Source: Neorhizobium vignae
GTDB lineage: Bacteria > Pseudomonadota > Alphaproteobacteria > Rhizobiales > Rhizobiaceae
Assembly: GCF_000732195.1 (NCBI RefSeq)
Contig: NZ_JNNU01000012.1
Span: 164,857-228,856, forward strand
DNA length: 64,000 bases
Reading direction: 5' to 3'
Under the pieces are notes generated by a model that searched no databases, was not told the origin of the DNA, and saw only the letters and a list, made by a program, of their open reading frames with translations. Shown here piece by piece: positions 16,345 through 25,164 of the stretch; the stretch's first letter is position 1, and each line of letters starts with the position of its first letter. The position numbers and the translations under genes are program-made.

Positions 16345-17814
16345 ATGTATCGCCGTCAATTTCTGAAGACGCTGGCCGCGGGTGCGGCAGCGGTCTCGCC
16401 CGTCATCAATTCCACCCGCGTGTTTGCAAACCCCGCCCCCGTGGATCTCATCATTGGAAAGAGGATCCTGGACGTGAACGGCAAGGCCGCCAGCGTGTTC
16501 GGTTTGGCCGACCGCAGCGGCAGGCCCGGCCTCGTTCTCGATGCGGGTTCGGACCTCAGCGTCCGCCTTTTCAACCAGTCCCAGGAGGACACGCTCATCC
16601 ACTGGCACGGCCTGACGCCGCCGTGGGACATGGACGGCGTGCCGGAAAACCCGGCAGCACCGCTCGCAGCCGGACAGAGCCGGGAGTACGCCTTCCCTGT
16701 CGGTCCCGGCGGCACCCACTGGATGCACGCGCACACCCTGCAGGAACAGGGCCTGCTTGCGGCACCTCTGATCGTCCGGACGGCAGAAGACCGCGCCCGC
16801 GACGAGCAGGAAGTCGTCGTCCTGCTGCATGACTTCTCGTTCAAGTCACCCGAAGAACTGCTGGAAACCTTGAAGGGCGGCAGCTCCTCCGGCCATGGCG
16901 GGATGCAGTCGAGCCACAAGGGCATGATGCAGACAATGACGAACATGCAGGGTCACCAGATGCCGATGACAGGCATGTCGACGATGAGCATGCCGATGAA
17001 AGGGATGTCGTCATCGGATCTGAACGACATCGAATACGATGCATATCTCGCCAACGACCGCACCCTGGACGATCCCGAGGTCGTCAGGATCGAGAAAGGC
17101 GCCCGCGTCCGCCTGCGCATGATCAACGGAGCGACCGCCACCGCGTTCACGATCGACACGGGCGGCATCGTCGGCAGCCTGATCGCCGTGGACGGCCGCG
17201 ATGTCGAACCCGTGGCTGGAAGCCGCTTTCCCATCTCGATGGGGCAGCGCATCGACATCCGGCTGGAGCTTCCTCCTGGTTCGGGTTCGTATCCGGTTCT
17301 TGCACTGCGCGAAGGCGCGGCGGAGCAGACCGGAATTGTCCTCGCGACGAAGGACGCAGCTATCGCAAAGATCGGCAGCGCCGCCTCGAAGACGGGTCCC
17401 GTTCTCGACCTCGCTCTCGAGCAGAAGCTTCGTGCAAGGACCGCTCTCTCCGCGCGGGCGCCCGACAATCAGTTCGCGGTGACGCTGACCGGTGACATGG
17501 CTGCATATGCCTGGGACCTCGCTCCGTCCGCGCCCCTGGAAGTCTCGAAGGACAAGCGGGTTCGCCTGACGATGCGGAACATGTCGATGATGGGGCACCC
17601 GATGCATCTCCATGGGCATCACTTCCAGGTCGTGCGCGTCAACGGCCAGGATATCCCCGGGGCCGTACGCGATACTGTCCTTCTCACTCCGATGGCCGAG
17701 GTGACCGTGGAATTCGACACGGCCAATCCCGGCCGCTGGCCGCTCCACTGCCACCACCTGTACCACATGGCCACAGGAATGATGACGTACGTCGCCTACG
17801 ACGGCGCGATCTGA
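16345..17814 (+). CDS. copA: Periplasmic multicopper oxidase, CopA/PcoA type
   Basis: It encodes 489 residues from the ATG at 16345, with GAGAGG upstream. A twin-arginine signal (YRRQFLKTLAAG) exports it folded. The copper-site motifs are in order: HWHG, HWMHAH, HPMHLHGH and HCHHLYHMATGM, so the T1 and trinuclear sites are complete. A Met-rich insert (about residues 185-225, repeats such as MPMTGMSTMSMPM) is typical of enzymes that oxidise Cu(I) in copper resistance. It heads a tight cluster with the copper ATPase 17 bases downstream. The name copA is also used for the ATPase family; here it means the oxidase. Confidence 0.85.
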   Translation: MYRRQFLKTLAAGAAAVSPVINSTRVFANPAPVDLIIGKRILDVNGKAASVFGLADRSGRPGLVLDAGSDLSVRLFNQSQEDTLIHWHGLTPPWDMDGVPENPAAPLAAGQSREYAFPVGPGGTHWMHAHTLQEQGLLAAPLIVRTAEDRARDEQEVVVLLHDFSFKSPEELLETLKGGSSSGHGGMQSSHKGMMQTMTNMQGHQMPMTGMSTMSMPMKGMSSSDLNDIEYDAYLANDRTLDDPEVVRIEKGARVRLRMINGATATAFTIDTGGIVGSLIAVDGRDVEPVAGSRFPISMGQRIDIRLELPPGSGSYPVLALREGAAEQTGIVLATKDAAIAKIGSAASKTGPVLDLALEQKLRARTALSARAPDNQFAVTLTGDMAAYAWDLAPSAPLEVSKDKRVRLTMRNMSMMGHPMHLHGHHFQVVRVNGQDIPGAVRDTVLLTPMAEVTVEFDTANPGRWPLHCHHLYHMATGMMTYVAYDGAI

Positions 17815-17831
17815 TCAAGAAGGAGACCGAC

Positions 17832-20051
17832 ATGGCCCACGACCATCATGGACATCCTCACCACCACGATCACGGGGATAGGCACGAGGCGGACAACGCG
17901 CCTCCCCTGAGGACGGTGACAAATTCCTCGGCAGGAGAAGGAACCGTCTACACCTGCCCGATGCACCCGCAGGTCAGGCAGATCGGGCCTGGCAACTGCC
18001 CCATCTGCGGAATGACCCTCGAACCGGAAGCGCCGACGATCGCTTCCGGGCCTAGCCCCGAGCTGATCGACATGCAGCGGAGATTCTGGATCGGCCTCGT
18101 GCTGGCGCTTCCGGTGCTGGCGCTGGAGATGGGCGGCCATCTGACGAACCTGCACATGCTGCTGGGACCACAGACATCGAACTGGATTCAGATGGTTCTG
18201 GCAACTCCCGTCGTCCTCTGGGCGGGGTGGCCCTTCTTCGAGCGCGGCTGGCAGTCCGTGCTGACGCGCCACCTGAACATGTTCACTCTGATTGCCATGG
18301 GAACCGGGGTCGCGTGGATCTACAGCGTCATCGGAACGATCCTGCCGGGCGAGTTTCCGGAAACCTTGCGCTCGCCCGAGGGCACGGTCGCGGTCTATTT
18401 CGAGGCGGCCGCCGTCATCACCGTCCTGGTGCTGCTGGGGCAGGTTCTCGAACTTCGGGCGCGTGAACAGACAGGGGGTGCGATCCGGGCGCTCCTGGAT
18501 CTGGCGCCCAAGACCGCGCGGCGGGTCAAGGCCGACGGCACCGACGAGGACATCGGGCTGGAAGCGGTCGCCGTGGGCGACAGGCTGCGAGTACGACCAG
18601 GGGAGAAGGTCCCGGTCGACGGCACTCTCCTCGAAGGTCGAAGCTCCGTCGACGAGTCGATGATCACGGGCGAGTCCATGCCCGTGACCAAGGAAGTCGG
18701 TGCCAGGCTCATCGGAGGCACGATGAACCAGACTGGCGGCTTCATCATGGAGGCTGGCAAGGTCGGACGCGATACGATGCTGTCGCAGATCGTCCGGATG
18801 GTCGCGGAGGCGCAGAGATCCCGTGCTCCCATCCAGCGCCTGGCGGACGAGGTGTCCGGCTGGTTCGTTCCGGTGGTGATCGTGATCGCCATCGCGTCCT
18901 TCGTCACCTGGATGCTGGTCGGCCCCGAACCGCGTTTCGCCCACGGCCTCATAGCGGCGGTTGCCGTGCTGATCATCGCCTGCCCCTGCGCCCTCGGGCT
19001 TGCCACCCCCATGTCCATAATGGTCGGTGTCGGTCGTGGCGCTAGGCTCGGCGTGCTGATCAAGAATGCCGAGGCCCTCGAACGCTTCGAGAAGATCGAC
19101 ACGCTGGTCGTCGACAAGACCGGCACCCTGACAGAAGGCCGACCCAAGGTCACGGCGATCGCACCCCGCGAGGGCATGTCCGAAGAGGAACTGCTCCGAC
19201 TGGCGGCGACGCTGGAAAGGTCTAGCGAGCATCCCCTGGCACTGGCGATCGTCAACGCCGCGAATGAACGTGGCATTCCCCTCGGCGACGCGCAGGACTT
19301 CGACAGTCCGGTGGGCAAGGGCGTGACGGGCACTGTCGAAGGCAGGAAGCTCATCCTTGGCAGCCACCGGATCATGGGCGAGGCCAATGTCGATGTGTCC
19401 GCAATGGCATCGAGGGCCGAGGAGCTGCGCGGTGAAGGCGCGACAGTGATCTTCATGTCGGCCGACGGAACCCTCGCTGGTCTGTTCGCCATCGCCGATC
19501 CGATCAAGGCCACCACGCCGGAAGCTGTGAGGACGCTCGTGGGCGAAGGGGTTCGGGTCGTGATGCTGACTGGCGACAACAGGACGACAGCCCAGGCGGT
19601 GGCGCGCAAGCTCGGCATCGGCGAAGTCGAGGCAGAGGTCCTGCCCGAAGACAAGAGCAAGATCGTCGCCCGCCTCCGGAACGAAGGACGCATCGTCGCC
19701 ATGGCCGGGGATGGCGTGAATGATGCTCCCGCACTGGCGGCGGCGGATGTCGGCATTGCGATGGGGACAGGCACCGACGTTGCGATCGAAAGCGCCGGGG
19801 TGACGCTCCTCAAGGGCGATCTGCAGGGCATCGCACGCGCTCGGCAGTTGAGCCGGATGACGATGCGCAACATCCGTCAGAACCTATTCTTCGCGTTCAT
19901 CTACAACGCCGCAGGCATTCCCATCGCCGCAGGCGTTCTCTATCCGACCTTCGGGCTTCTCCTGTCGCCCATCATCGCCGCCGCGGCAATGGCCCTCTCA
20001 TCCGTAAGCGTGATCGCCAACTCCCTCAGGCTCAGGAGCACAAACCTATGA
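17832..20051 (+). CDS. Copper-exporting P1B-type ATPase
   Basis: It encodes 739 residues. A His-rich N-terminus is followed by a heavy-metal-binding domain (YTCPMHPQV, CPICGMTLE). The P-type core is complete: TGES, the CPC metal motif in a membrane helix (codons at 18981-18989), DKTGTLT with the phosphorylated Asp at 19113-19115, HP in SSEHPLALAI, and GDGVNDAP. CPC with this domain set indicates Cu(I) export from cytoplasm to periplasm, where the upstream oxidase acts. A good AAGGAG lies just before the start, and the gene overlaps the next by four bases (ATGA). Confidence 0.9.
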   Translation: MAHDHHGHPHHHDHGDRHEADNAPPLRTVTNSSAGEGTVYTCPMHPQVRQIGPGNCPICGMTLEPEAPTIASGPSPELIDMQRRFWIGLVLALPVLALEMGGHLTNLHMLLGPQTSNWIQMVLATPVVLWAGWPFFERGWQSVLTRHLNMFTLIAMGTGVAWIYSVIGTILPGEFPETLRSPEGTVAVYFEAAAVITVLVLLGQVLELRAREQTGGAIRALLDLAPKTARRVKADGTDEDIGLEAVAVGDRLRVRPGEKVPVDGTLLEGRSSVDESMITGESMPVTKEVGARLIGGTMNQTGGFIMEAGKVGRDTMLSQIVRMVAEAQRSRAPIQRLADEVSGWFVPVVIVIAIASFVTWMLVGPEPRFAHGLIAAVAVLIIACPCALGLATPMSIMVGVGRGARLGVLIKNAEALERFEKIDTLVVDKTGTLTEGRPKVTAIAPREGMSEEELLRLAATLERSSEHPLALAIVNAANERGIPLGDAQDFDSPVGKGVTGTVEGRKLILGSHRIMGEANVDVSAMASRAEELRGEGATVIFMSADGTLAGLFAIADPIKATTPEAVRTLVGEGVRVVMLTGDNRTTAQAVARKLGIGEVEAEVLPEDKSKIVARLRNEGRIVAMAGDGVNDAPALAAADVGIAMGTGTDVAIESAGVTLLKGDLQGIARARQLSRMTMRNIRQNLFFAFIYNAAGIPIAAGVLYPTFGLLLSPIIAAAAMALSSVSVIANSLRLRSTNL

Positions 20052-20245
20052 ACTCGTCCCGCACATGGCTGCTGATGGCGGCCTCGCTCATCGTCATCGT
20101 CGCCTTTTTCTTCCTCCGCGAGCACTGGGCGCATGCGCTGGGGCTAGCGCCATATCTCCTGCTGCTCGCCTGCCCGCTGATGCACCTGTTCCACGGTCAT
20201 GGTGGTCATGGCCATGGCAGCGGGCAAGATCAGAAGGACCGGTAG
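20048..20245 (+). CDS. DUF2933 small membrane protein
   Basis: It encodes 65 residues, starting inside the ATPase stop codon. Two hydrophobic stretches form a hairpin, followed by a His/Gly-rich tail (HGHGGHGHGSG). DUF2933 proteins of this build recur in copper-resistance clusters. The His tail suggests metal binding at the membrane; function is not established. Confidence 0.7.
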   Translation: MNSSRTWLLMAASLIVIVAFFFLREHWAHALGLAPYLLLLACPLMHLFHGHGGHGHGSGQDQKDR

Positions 20246-20250
20246 ACCCG

Positions 20251-20745
20251 GTGACCTATGATCGCTCGACATCGCGCACGGCTGTCGTGGAGGCGCGGCC
20301 GGAGGAGGTGTTCCAGGTCCTCGATGATCCGAAGACCCTCGGCGCTCACATGGAGAGGCCATCGGTCATGATGCTGGGCGCGACCATGAAGTACGATCTT
20401 GACGAGGCCGGAGGTCGTGCTGTCGGGTCCGTCATCAGGATGACCGGATCAGTCCTCGGGATTGGTCTATACCTTGAAGAGGTGGTGGCCGAACGGCTGC
20501 CGCCTCTTCGGAAAGCGTGGCAGACACGCGGTCCTGTGCGCCTCCTTGTCATCGGTGCCTACAGGATGGGGTTCATGATCGAACCATCGCTTTCAGGATG
20601 CTCGGTCAAGGTGCAACTCGAATACGATCTGCCGGACGGCCTGCCAGGCAGGCTTCTTGGACGCTTGTTCGGTAAAAGCTACGCCAGCTGGTGCGTCAGC
20701 AGGATGGTCGCGGAAGTGGACGCGCTTCGCAGAAGCCTTCGATGA
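20251..20745 (+). CDS. SRPBCC-family protein at the end of the copper cluster
   Basis: It encodes 164 residues from a GTG at 20251, six bases after the DUF2933 stop. The start TSRTAVVEARPEEVFQVLDD and the later LEYDLP strand fit the START/SRPBCC fold, which forms a hydrophobic ligand pocket. Its role in copper resistance is unknown, but the spacing shows it is the last gene of the operon. It converges with the PhoB paralogue. Confidence 0.65.
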   Translation: MTYDRSTSRTAVVEARPEEVFQVLDDPKTLGAHMERPSVMMLGATMKYDLDEAGGRAVGSVIRMTGSVLGIGLYLEEVVAERLPPLRKAWQTRGPVRLLVIGAYRMGFMIEPSLSGCSVKVQLEYDLPDGLPGRLLGRLFGKSYASWCVSRMVAEVDALRRSLR

Positions 20746-20842
20746 CAGCCTAGTTCTTTTCCATGAAGGCGATAGCCTCCGCGATTGCAACAGACAAAGC
20801 TCTGGATAGGCCTGCAGTCAGGCTCGGGGCCAAGGGACCGCG

Positions 20843-21529
20843 TCAGAAATCGCCCAAAGCATATCCGGCGCCGCGCACGGTCCGGATGACTTCGTCGGAC
20901 TTGCCAAGGCTGATGACCTTGCGAAGCCGGCCGATATGGACATCGATCGCGCGCTCGTCGACGGTCGTGTCGTCGCCCCACAGGGATGCCTTGAGTTCCG
21001 AGCGGGAATAGACCTTGCCCGGTGTCCGCATCAGGAATTCAAGAAGCTTGAATTCCTTTGGCCCGAGCTTGACCTCCCGTTTCTGCCGGTGAACCCGATG
21101 GGCTTCCCGGTCGAGCGTGAGATCGCCGACCTTGAGCATATGGTCCAGGAGGGCGGGATTGACGCGCCTGAGCAGGTTCTTCACACGGACCACGAGCTCG
21201 ACCGGGGAAAATGGCTTCATGACGCAATCGTCGGCACCCGCCGCCAGCGCGGTAAGGTGAAGGCCTTCACCGCCCGACGGCACGAGGAGGATGATCGGAA
21301 GGCGCGACAGGACGGGATCGAGACGCACCTCGCGGCAGACCTCGAGACCTTGCACGCCCGGAAGGTCCGAACTCATGACCAAGATATCCGGCGGAACGGC
21401 TTTCAAACGGTTCGAGATCTCGGCTCCACTTGCCAGCATCGATACGACGAAGCTGTCGGCCACGAGGGCTTTCCGCAATATCAGACGGAACGACTCGTCG
21501 TCGTCGACCAACAGGACCCGCGCGCTCAT
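20843..21529 (-). CDS. PhoB-like response regulator with a degenerate receiver domain
   Basis: It encodes 228 residues, starting 14 bases after phoB ends. The receiver keeps the acidic pair Asp9/Asp10 and the conserved Lys in MKPFSP. The phosphoacceptor position 53, Asp in PhoB (LLILDWMLPG), is Ser here (ILVMSSDLPG), and the conserved Thr (LTARGEE in PhoB) is Val (LVPSGGE). It therefore cannot be phosphorylated in the normal way. The winged-helix domain is well kept and clearly close to PhoB, including GRLRK and VIRTVRGAGY. It may bind PHO boxes constitutively or compete with PhoB. It looks like a tandem duplicate that diverged, at the boundary with the accessory block. Confidence 0.85.
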   Translation of the reverse strand: MSARVLLVDDDESFRLILRKALVADSFVVSMLASGAEISNRLKAVPPDILVMSSDLPGVQGLEVCREVRLDPVLSRLPIILLVPSGGEGLHLTALAAGADDCVMKPFSPVELVVRVKNLLRRVNPALLDHMLKVGDLTLDREAHRVHRQKREVKLGPKEFKLLEFLMRTPGKVYSRSELKASLWGDDTTVDERAIDVHIGRLRKVISLGKSDEVIRTVRGAGYALGDF

Positions 21530-21543
21530 CTCGTGGCCACCAA

Positions 21544-22227
21544 CTATGTTTCCATGGAGTATCCGGCACCGCGGACGGTGCGGATGACATCCTGCATGTT
21601 GGAGAAGTTGAGTGCCTTGCGAAGTCTTCCCACATGGACATCGACCGTACGCTCGTCGACATAGATGTCATGGCCCCAGACGCCGTCCAGAAGCTGCGAA
21701 CGGGAGAAGACCCGTCCCGGCGCCGCCATCAGGAATTCGAGCAGGCGGAATTCGGTCGGACCCAGACGCACTTCGCGGCTCTTGCGGTGGACGCGATGGG
21801 TTTCCCGATCAAGTTCGATGTCGCCGCAGCGCAGAACGCTGGAGAGCACCTCGGGACGGGCCCGGCGCAGCATCGCCTTGACGCGGGCCATCAGTTCCGG
21901 CGTCGAGAAGGGCTTCACCACATAGTCGTCGGCACCGGTGGCGAGGCCGCGAACACGTTCGCTCTCCTCGCCACGGGCCGTCAGCATGATGATCGGCAGG
22001 CGCTCCGTTTCCGGGCGCATGCGCAGCCGGCGGCAGAGTTCGATGCCGGAAACGCCGGGCAGCATCCAGTCCAGGATCAGAAGGTCCGGTACCCGCTCCT
22101 GAAGCCGAATCTCGGCTTCGTCGCCCCGCAAAACGGTATCGACCTCATAACCCTCGGCTTCCAGATTGTAGCGAAGAAGCACGCTCAGCGCTTCTTCGTC
22201 TTCTACGACAGCGATTTTTGGCAGCAT
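21544..22227 (-). CDS. phoB: Phosphate regulon response regulator PhoB
   Basis: It encodes 227 residues: a receiver domain (Glu9, Asp10, phosphoacceptor Asp53, Thr in LTARGEE, Lys in VKPFS) and an OmpR/PhoB winged-helix domain ending VRTVRGAGYSMET. When phosphorylated it activates PHO-box promoters such as the one in front of pstS. It is the sixth gene of the pst operon, 29 bases after phoU. The start is the ATG at 22227 (MLPKIAVVEDEE); the frame is open further upstream but enters phoU. Confidence 0.95.
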   Translation of the reverse strand: MLPKIAVVEDEEALSVLLRYNLEAEGYEVDTVLRGDEAEIRLQERVPDLLILDWMLPGVSGIELCRRLRMRPETERLPIIMLTARGEESERVRGLATGADDYVVKPFSTPELMARVKAMLRRARPEVLSSVLRCGDIELDRETHRVHRKSREVRLGPTEFRLLEFLMAAPGRVFSRSQLLDGVWGHDIYVDERTVDVHVGRLRKALNFSNMQDVIRTVRGAGYSMET

Positions 22228-22256
22228 TCTTGAGCCTGCTCCGTCAGCATTCCGTC

Positions 22257-22970
22257 TTATTCGGTGATCGCGCCGAGCGTGTTCGACGAATCGTCCTTCG
22301 GACGATCGCCTTCCGGCTGGGCGCCTGTCGTCATGTAGTAGATGGTCTCGGCGATGTTGGTGGCGTGGTCGCCGATACGCTCGATGTTCTTGGCGCAGAA
22401 CAGAAGATGCGTGCAGGTGGTGATGTTGCGCGGATCCTCCATCATGTAGGTGAGGAGTTCGCGGAACAGCGAGGTGTACATCGCGTCGATTTCCTCGTCG
22501 CGGCTGCGGATCGCCTCGGCCTTTTCCGCCGAACGCGTCGCATAGACGTCGAGGACGTCCTTGAGCTGCACGAGAGCGAGATCGGAGAGATGTTCCAGAC
22601 CTCGGGCGAGCTTGCGCGGAACGCCGGTGCCCTGAACCGCGATGACGCGCTTGGCGGTGTTCTTGCCAAGGTCGCCGACGCGCTCCAGATCGGAGGCAAT
22701 GCGCAGCGAGCCGACGATCTCGCGAAGGTCGGCTGCAACCGGCTGGCGGCGGGCGATCGTGACGATCGCCTTGTCGCCGATCTCGCGCTCGGCGTGATCG
22801 AGGATCACGTCGTCGGAGATGACCTTCTGCGCGAGTGCTGCGTCGGAATTGACGAGCGCCCGCACGGCGTCCGAGCACATCTGCTCGGCGAGGCCGCCCA
22901 TTTCGGAGATGCGGCGGCTCAGGTATTTCAGTTCGTCGTCATAAGCCGACAGGATATGGGTCGATGCCAT
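22257..22970 (-). CDS. phoU: Phosphate signalling protein PhoU
   Basis: It encodes 237 residues made of two PhoU three-helix repeats, each with an acidic metal-binding motif (the first near VGDLGKNTAKR, the second near RIGDHATNIAE). PhoU links the PstSCAB transporter to the PhoR kinase and damps the response when phosphate is ample. It lies 45 bases after pstB and before phoB. Confidence 0.95.
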   Translation of the reverse strand: MASTHILSAYDDELKYLSRRISEMGGLAEQMCSDAVRALVNSDAALAQKVISDDVILDHAEREIGDKAIVTIARRQPVAADLREIVGSLRIASDLERVGDLGKNTAKRVIAVQGTGVPRKLARGLEHLSDLALVQLKDVLDVYATRSAEKAEAIRSRDEEIDAMYTSLFRELLTYMMEDPRNITTCTHLLFCAKNIERIGDHATNIAETIYYMTTGAQPEGDRPKDDSSNTLGAITE

Positions 22971-23015
22971 CTTCTAGTCCTCAAAATTGATTTTCAGGCG
23001 GCACAGTCGGCTGGA

Positions 23016-23831
23016 TCAGCCGAAACGGCCCATGATGTAATCCTGGGTGCGCTGATCGTCGGGATTGGTGAACATCTTGTCGGTGTCGTTCTCCTCGACG
23101 AGCTGGCCGAGATGGAACATGGCGGTGCGCTGCGAGACGCGGGCAGCCTGCTGCATCGAGTGCGTCACGATCACGATCGTGTAGTTGGCACGCAGTTCAT
23201 GGATGAGTTCCTCGACCTTGGCGGTCGCGATCGGGTCGAGCGCCGAGCAGGGTTCGTCCATGAGGATGACTTCAGGCGACACGGCGATCGCGCGGGCGAT
23301 GCACAGACGCTGCTGCTGGCCGCCGGAAAGCCCGGTGCCGGATTCGTGCAGGCGATCCTTGACTTCGCCCCAGAGGCCGGCGCGCTGCAGGCTCGCCTCG
23401 ACGATCTGGTCCATGTCGGCCTTGTTCTTGGAAAGGCCGTGGATGCGCGGACCGTAGGAAATGTTCTCGTAGATGGTCTTCGGGAACGGGTTCGGCTTCT
23501 GGAACACCATGCCGACGCGGGCGCGAAGTTCCACGACGTCGATGTTATTGTCGTAGATATCGTCCTCGTCGAGGGTGATCTTGCCGGTTACGCGGCAATT
23601 CTCGATCGTGTCGTTCATGCGGTTGAGGCAGCGCAGGAAGGTGGACTTGCCGCAGCCGGAAGGACCGATGAGAGCCGTCACAGTGTTTTCGCGGACGTTG
23701 AGGTTCACGTCGAAAAGCGCACGCTTTTCGCCGTAATAAACCGAAACGTCCTTGCCGATCATCTTGTGGGAAGCATCGCTCATCTTTTGGTCCAGCGCCT
23801 TTTCTACTGCCGATTCTGACATCATATTCAT
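23016..23831 (-). CDS. pstB: Phosphate ABC transporter ATP-binding protein PstB
   Basis: It encodes 271 residues from the ATG at 23831, which has AAGGAG seven bases upstream; an ATG at 23837 is too close to it. Walker A GPSGCGKST, signature LSGGQQQR and Walker B VILMDEPCSALD are complete. It powers phosphate import through PstCA. Length and start agree with the family. Confidence 0.95.
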   Translation of the reverse strand: MNMMSESAVEKALDQKMSDASHKMIGKDVSVYYGEKRALFDVNLNVRENTVTALIGPSGCGKSTFLRCLNRMNDTIENCRVTGKITLDEDDIYDNNIDVVELRARVGMVFQKPNPFPKTIYENISYGPRIHGLSKNKADMDQIVEASLQRAGLWGEVKDRLHESGTGLSGGQQQRLCIARAIAVSPEVILMDEPCSALDPIATAKVEELIHELRANYTIVIVTHSMQQAARVSQRTAMFHLGQLVEENDTDKMFTNPDDQRTQDYIMGRFG

Positions 23832-23844
23832 TGTCATACTCCTT

Positions 23845-25164
23845 CTACCAGCGCCGCTCGAAGCGACGCCGCAAGAGAATTGCGCCAACATTCATTAGGA
23901 TGAGGAACAGGAGCAGGATGATGATTGCTCCCGAGGTACGTTCGACGAACGCGCGTTCCGCTTCGTTCGCCCACATGTAGATCTGCACCGGCAGCGCCGT
24001 CGACGGGTCGAGCGGCGTGGTCGGATAGTTGGCGACGAAGGCCACCATGCCGATCAGGAGCAGCGGCGCGGTTTCGCCGAGTGCGTGGGCCAGGCCGATG
24101 ATGGTGCCGGTCAGGATGCCCGGCATGGCAAGCGGCAGGACGTGGTGGAAGATCGTCTGCATCTTCGATGCGCCGAGCCCGAGGGCGGCCGCCCGGATCG
24201 ACGGCGGCACGGCCTTCAATGCCGCGCGGGTCGCGATGATGATCGTCGGCAGCGTCATGAGGGTGAGCACCAGACCGCCGACGAAGGACGCGGAACGCGG
24301 CAGGCCCATGAAGTTGACGAAGACCGCCAGACCGAGAAGACCGTAGACGATCGAGGGAACGGCCGCGAGATTGTTGATATTCACCTCGATCAGGTCGGTG
24401 AACTTGTTCTTCGGGGCGAACTCCTCGAGATAGATCGAGGCGGCGACGCCGATCGGCAGCGCCAGGACAAGCACGATCAGCATCATGTAGAACGAGCCGA
24501 TGAGCGCGACGCCGACGCCGGCCGCTTCCGGACGGCTCGATGCGCCGTTGACGAAAATGCCGCTGTTGAAATGCTTGGCAAGCGCTCCGCTGTCGGAAAG
24601 CTGCGTCATCCAGCCGAGCTGCTGATCGTTGATCTTGCGGTTTTCCTGGCTGACGTTGAGGTCGATCTGGCCCTTGTAGGCCGAGTCGATATCGCCGGAC
24701 GCGAGCAGTCTTACCGTCTGCGTCGTGCCGATGATGGCCGGATTGGCGACCACCAGGTCACGCAGCTGAACGCGGACGCCATCCGACAGCATCTGGCTGA
24801 CTGCGCGGGCTGCGACACGGTCGTCCACGCTGACATTGAGCAGCTTGGCGAGCGCGTTGCGGGCGACGACCGGATAGTTCGCCGTCATCAGCTTCTGCGG
24901 ATTGGTGGCACGTTCGTTCTGCGGGTCGATGATCTGCTGTGAGAACTCGACCGGCATGGTGATCATGGTCTGCTGGAAGGCGGTGTAACCTTTGGAGACC
25001 ACCGACCACAGGAGAAGCATCAGGAAGATGATGCCGAAGGAAAGCGCGGCGATGCCATAGGCGCGGAAGCGGCGTTCGGCGGCGTAACGGCCCTTGATGC
25101 CGATATCGCGACGGACGGACTTGGCCTTGGGGATGCCGGCGGCGGGAGAAACCACATCGGTCAT
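23845..25164 (-). CDS. pstA: Phosphate ABC transporter permease PstA
   Basis: It encodes 439 residues starting at the ATG at 25164, which overlaps the pstC stop (ATGA) and has GGGAG upstream. One N-terminal membrane segment is followed by a periplasmic stretch of about 150 residues and then the permease core with the EAA-type loop (RAAALGLGASKMQTIFHHV). The long periplasmic insert makes it much larger than the E. coli protein (about 296); this enlarged form is usual in alphaproteobacteria. Confidence 0.95.
   Translation of the reverse strand: MTDVVSPAAGIPKAKSVRRDIGIKGRYAAERRFRAYGIAALSFGIIFLMLLLWSVVSKGYTAFQQTMITMPVEFSQQIIDPQNERATNPQKLMTANYPVVARNALAKLLNVSVDDRVAARAVSQMLSDGVRVQLRDLVVANPAIIGTTQTVRLLASGDIDSAYKGQIDLNVSQENRKINDQQLGWMTQLSDSGALAKHFNSGIFVNGASSRPEAAGVGVALIGSFYMMLIVLVLALPIGVAASIYLEEFAPKNKFTDLIEVNINNLAAVPSIVYGLLGLAVFVNFMGLPRSASFVGGLVLTLMTLPTIIIATRAALKAVPPSIRAAALGLGASKMQTIFHHVLPLAMPGILTGTIIGLAHALGETAPLLLIGMVAFVANYPTTPLDPSTALPVQIYMWANEAERAFVERTSGAIIILLLFLILMNVGAILLRRRFERRW

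Noticed and set aside
17796..19367. A 523-codon minus-strand frame opposite the copper ATPase
   Set aside because: The ATPase motifs on the plus strand are complete; the antisense frame has no domain.
20746..20842. A short minus-strand frame ending ALSVAIAEAIAFMEKN before a stop
   Set aside because: It looks like a protein C-terminus but is only about 30 codons with no start or homologue known to me; possibly a remnant at the island edge, too weak to annotate.
22218..23819. A 533-codon plus-strand frame opposite phoU and pstB
   Set aside because: It is antisense to two clear core genes and its composition is that of a shadow frame.
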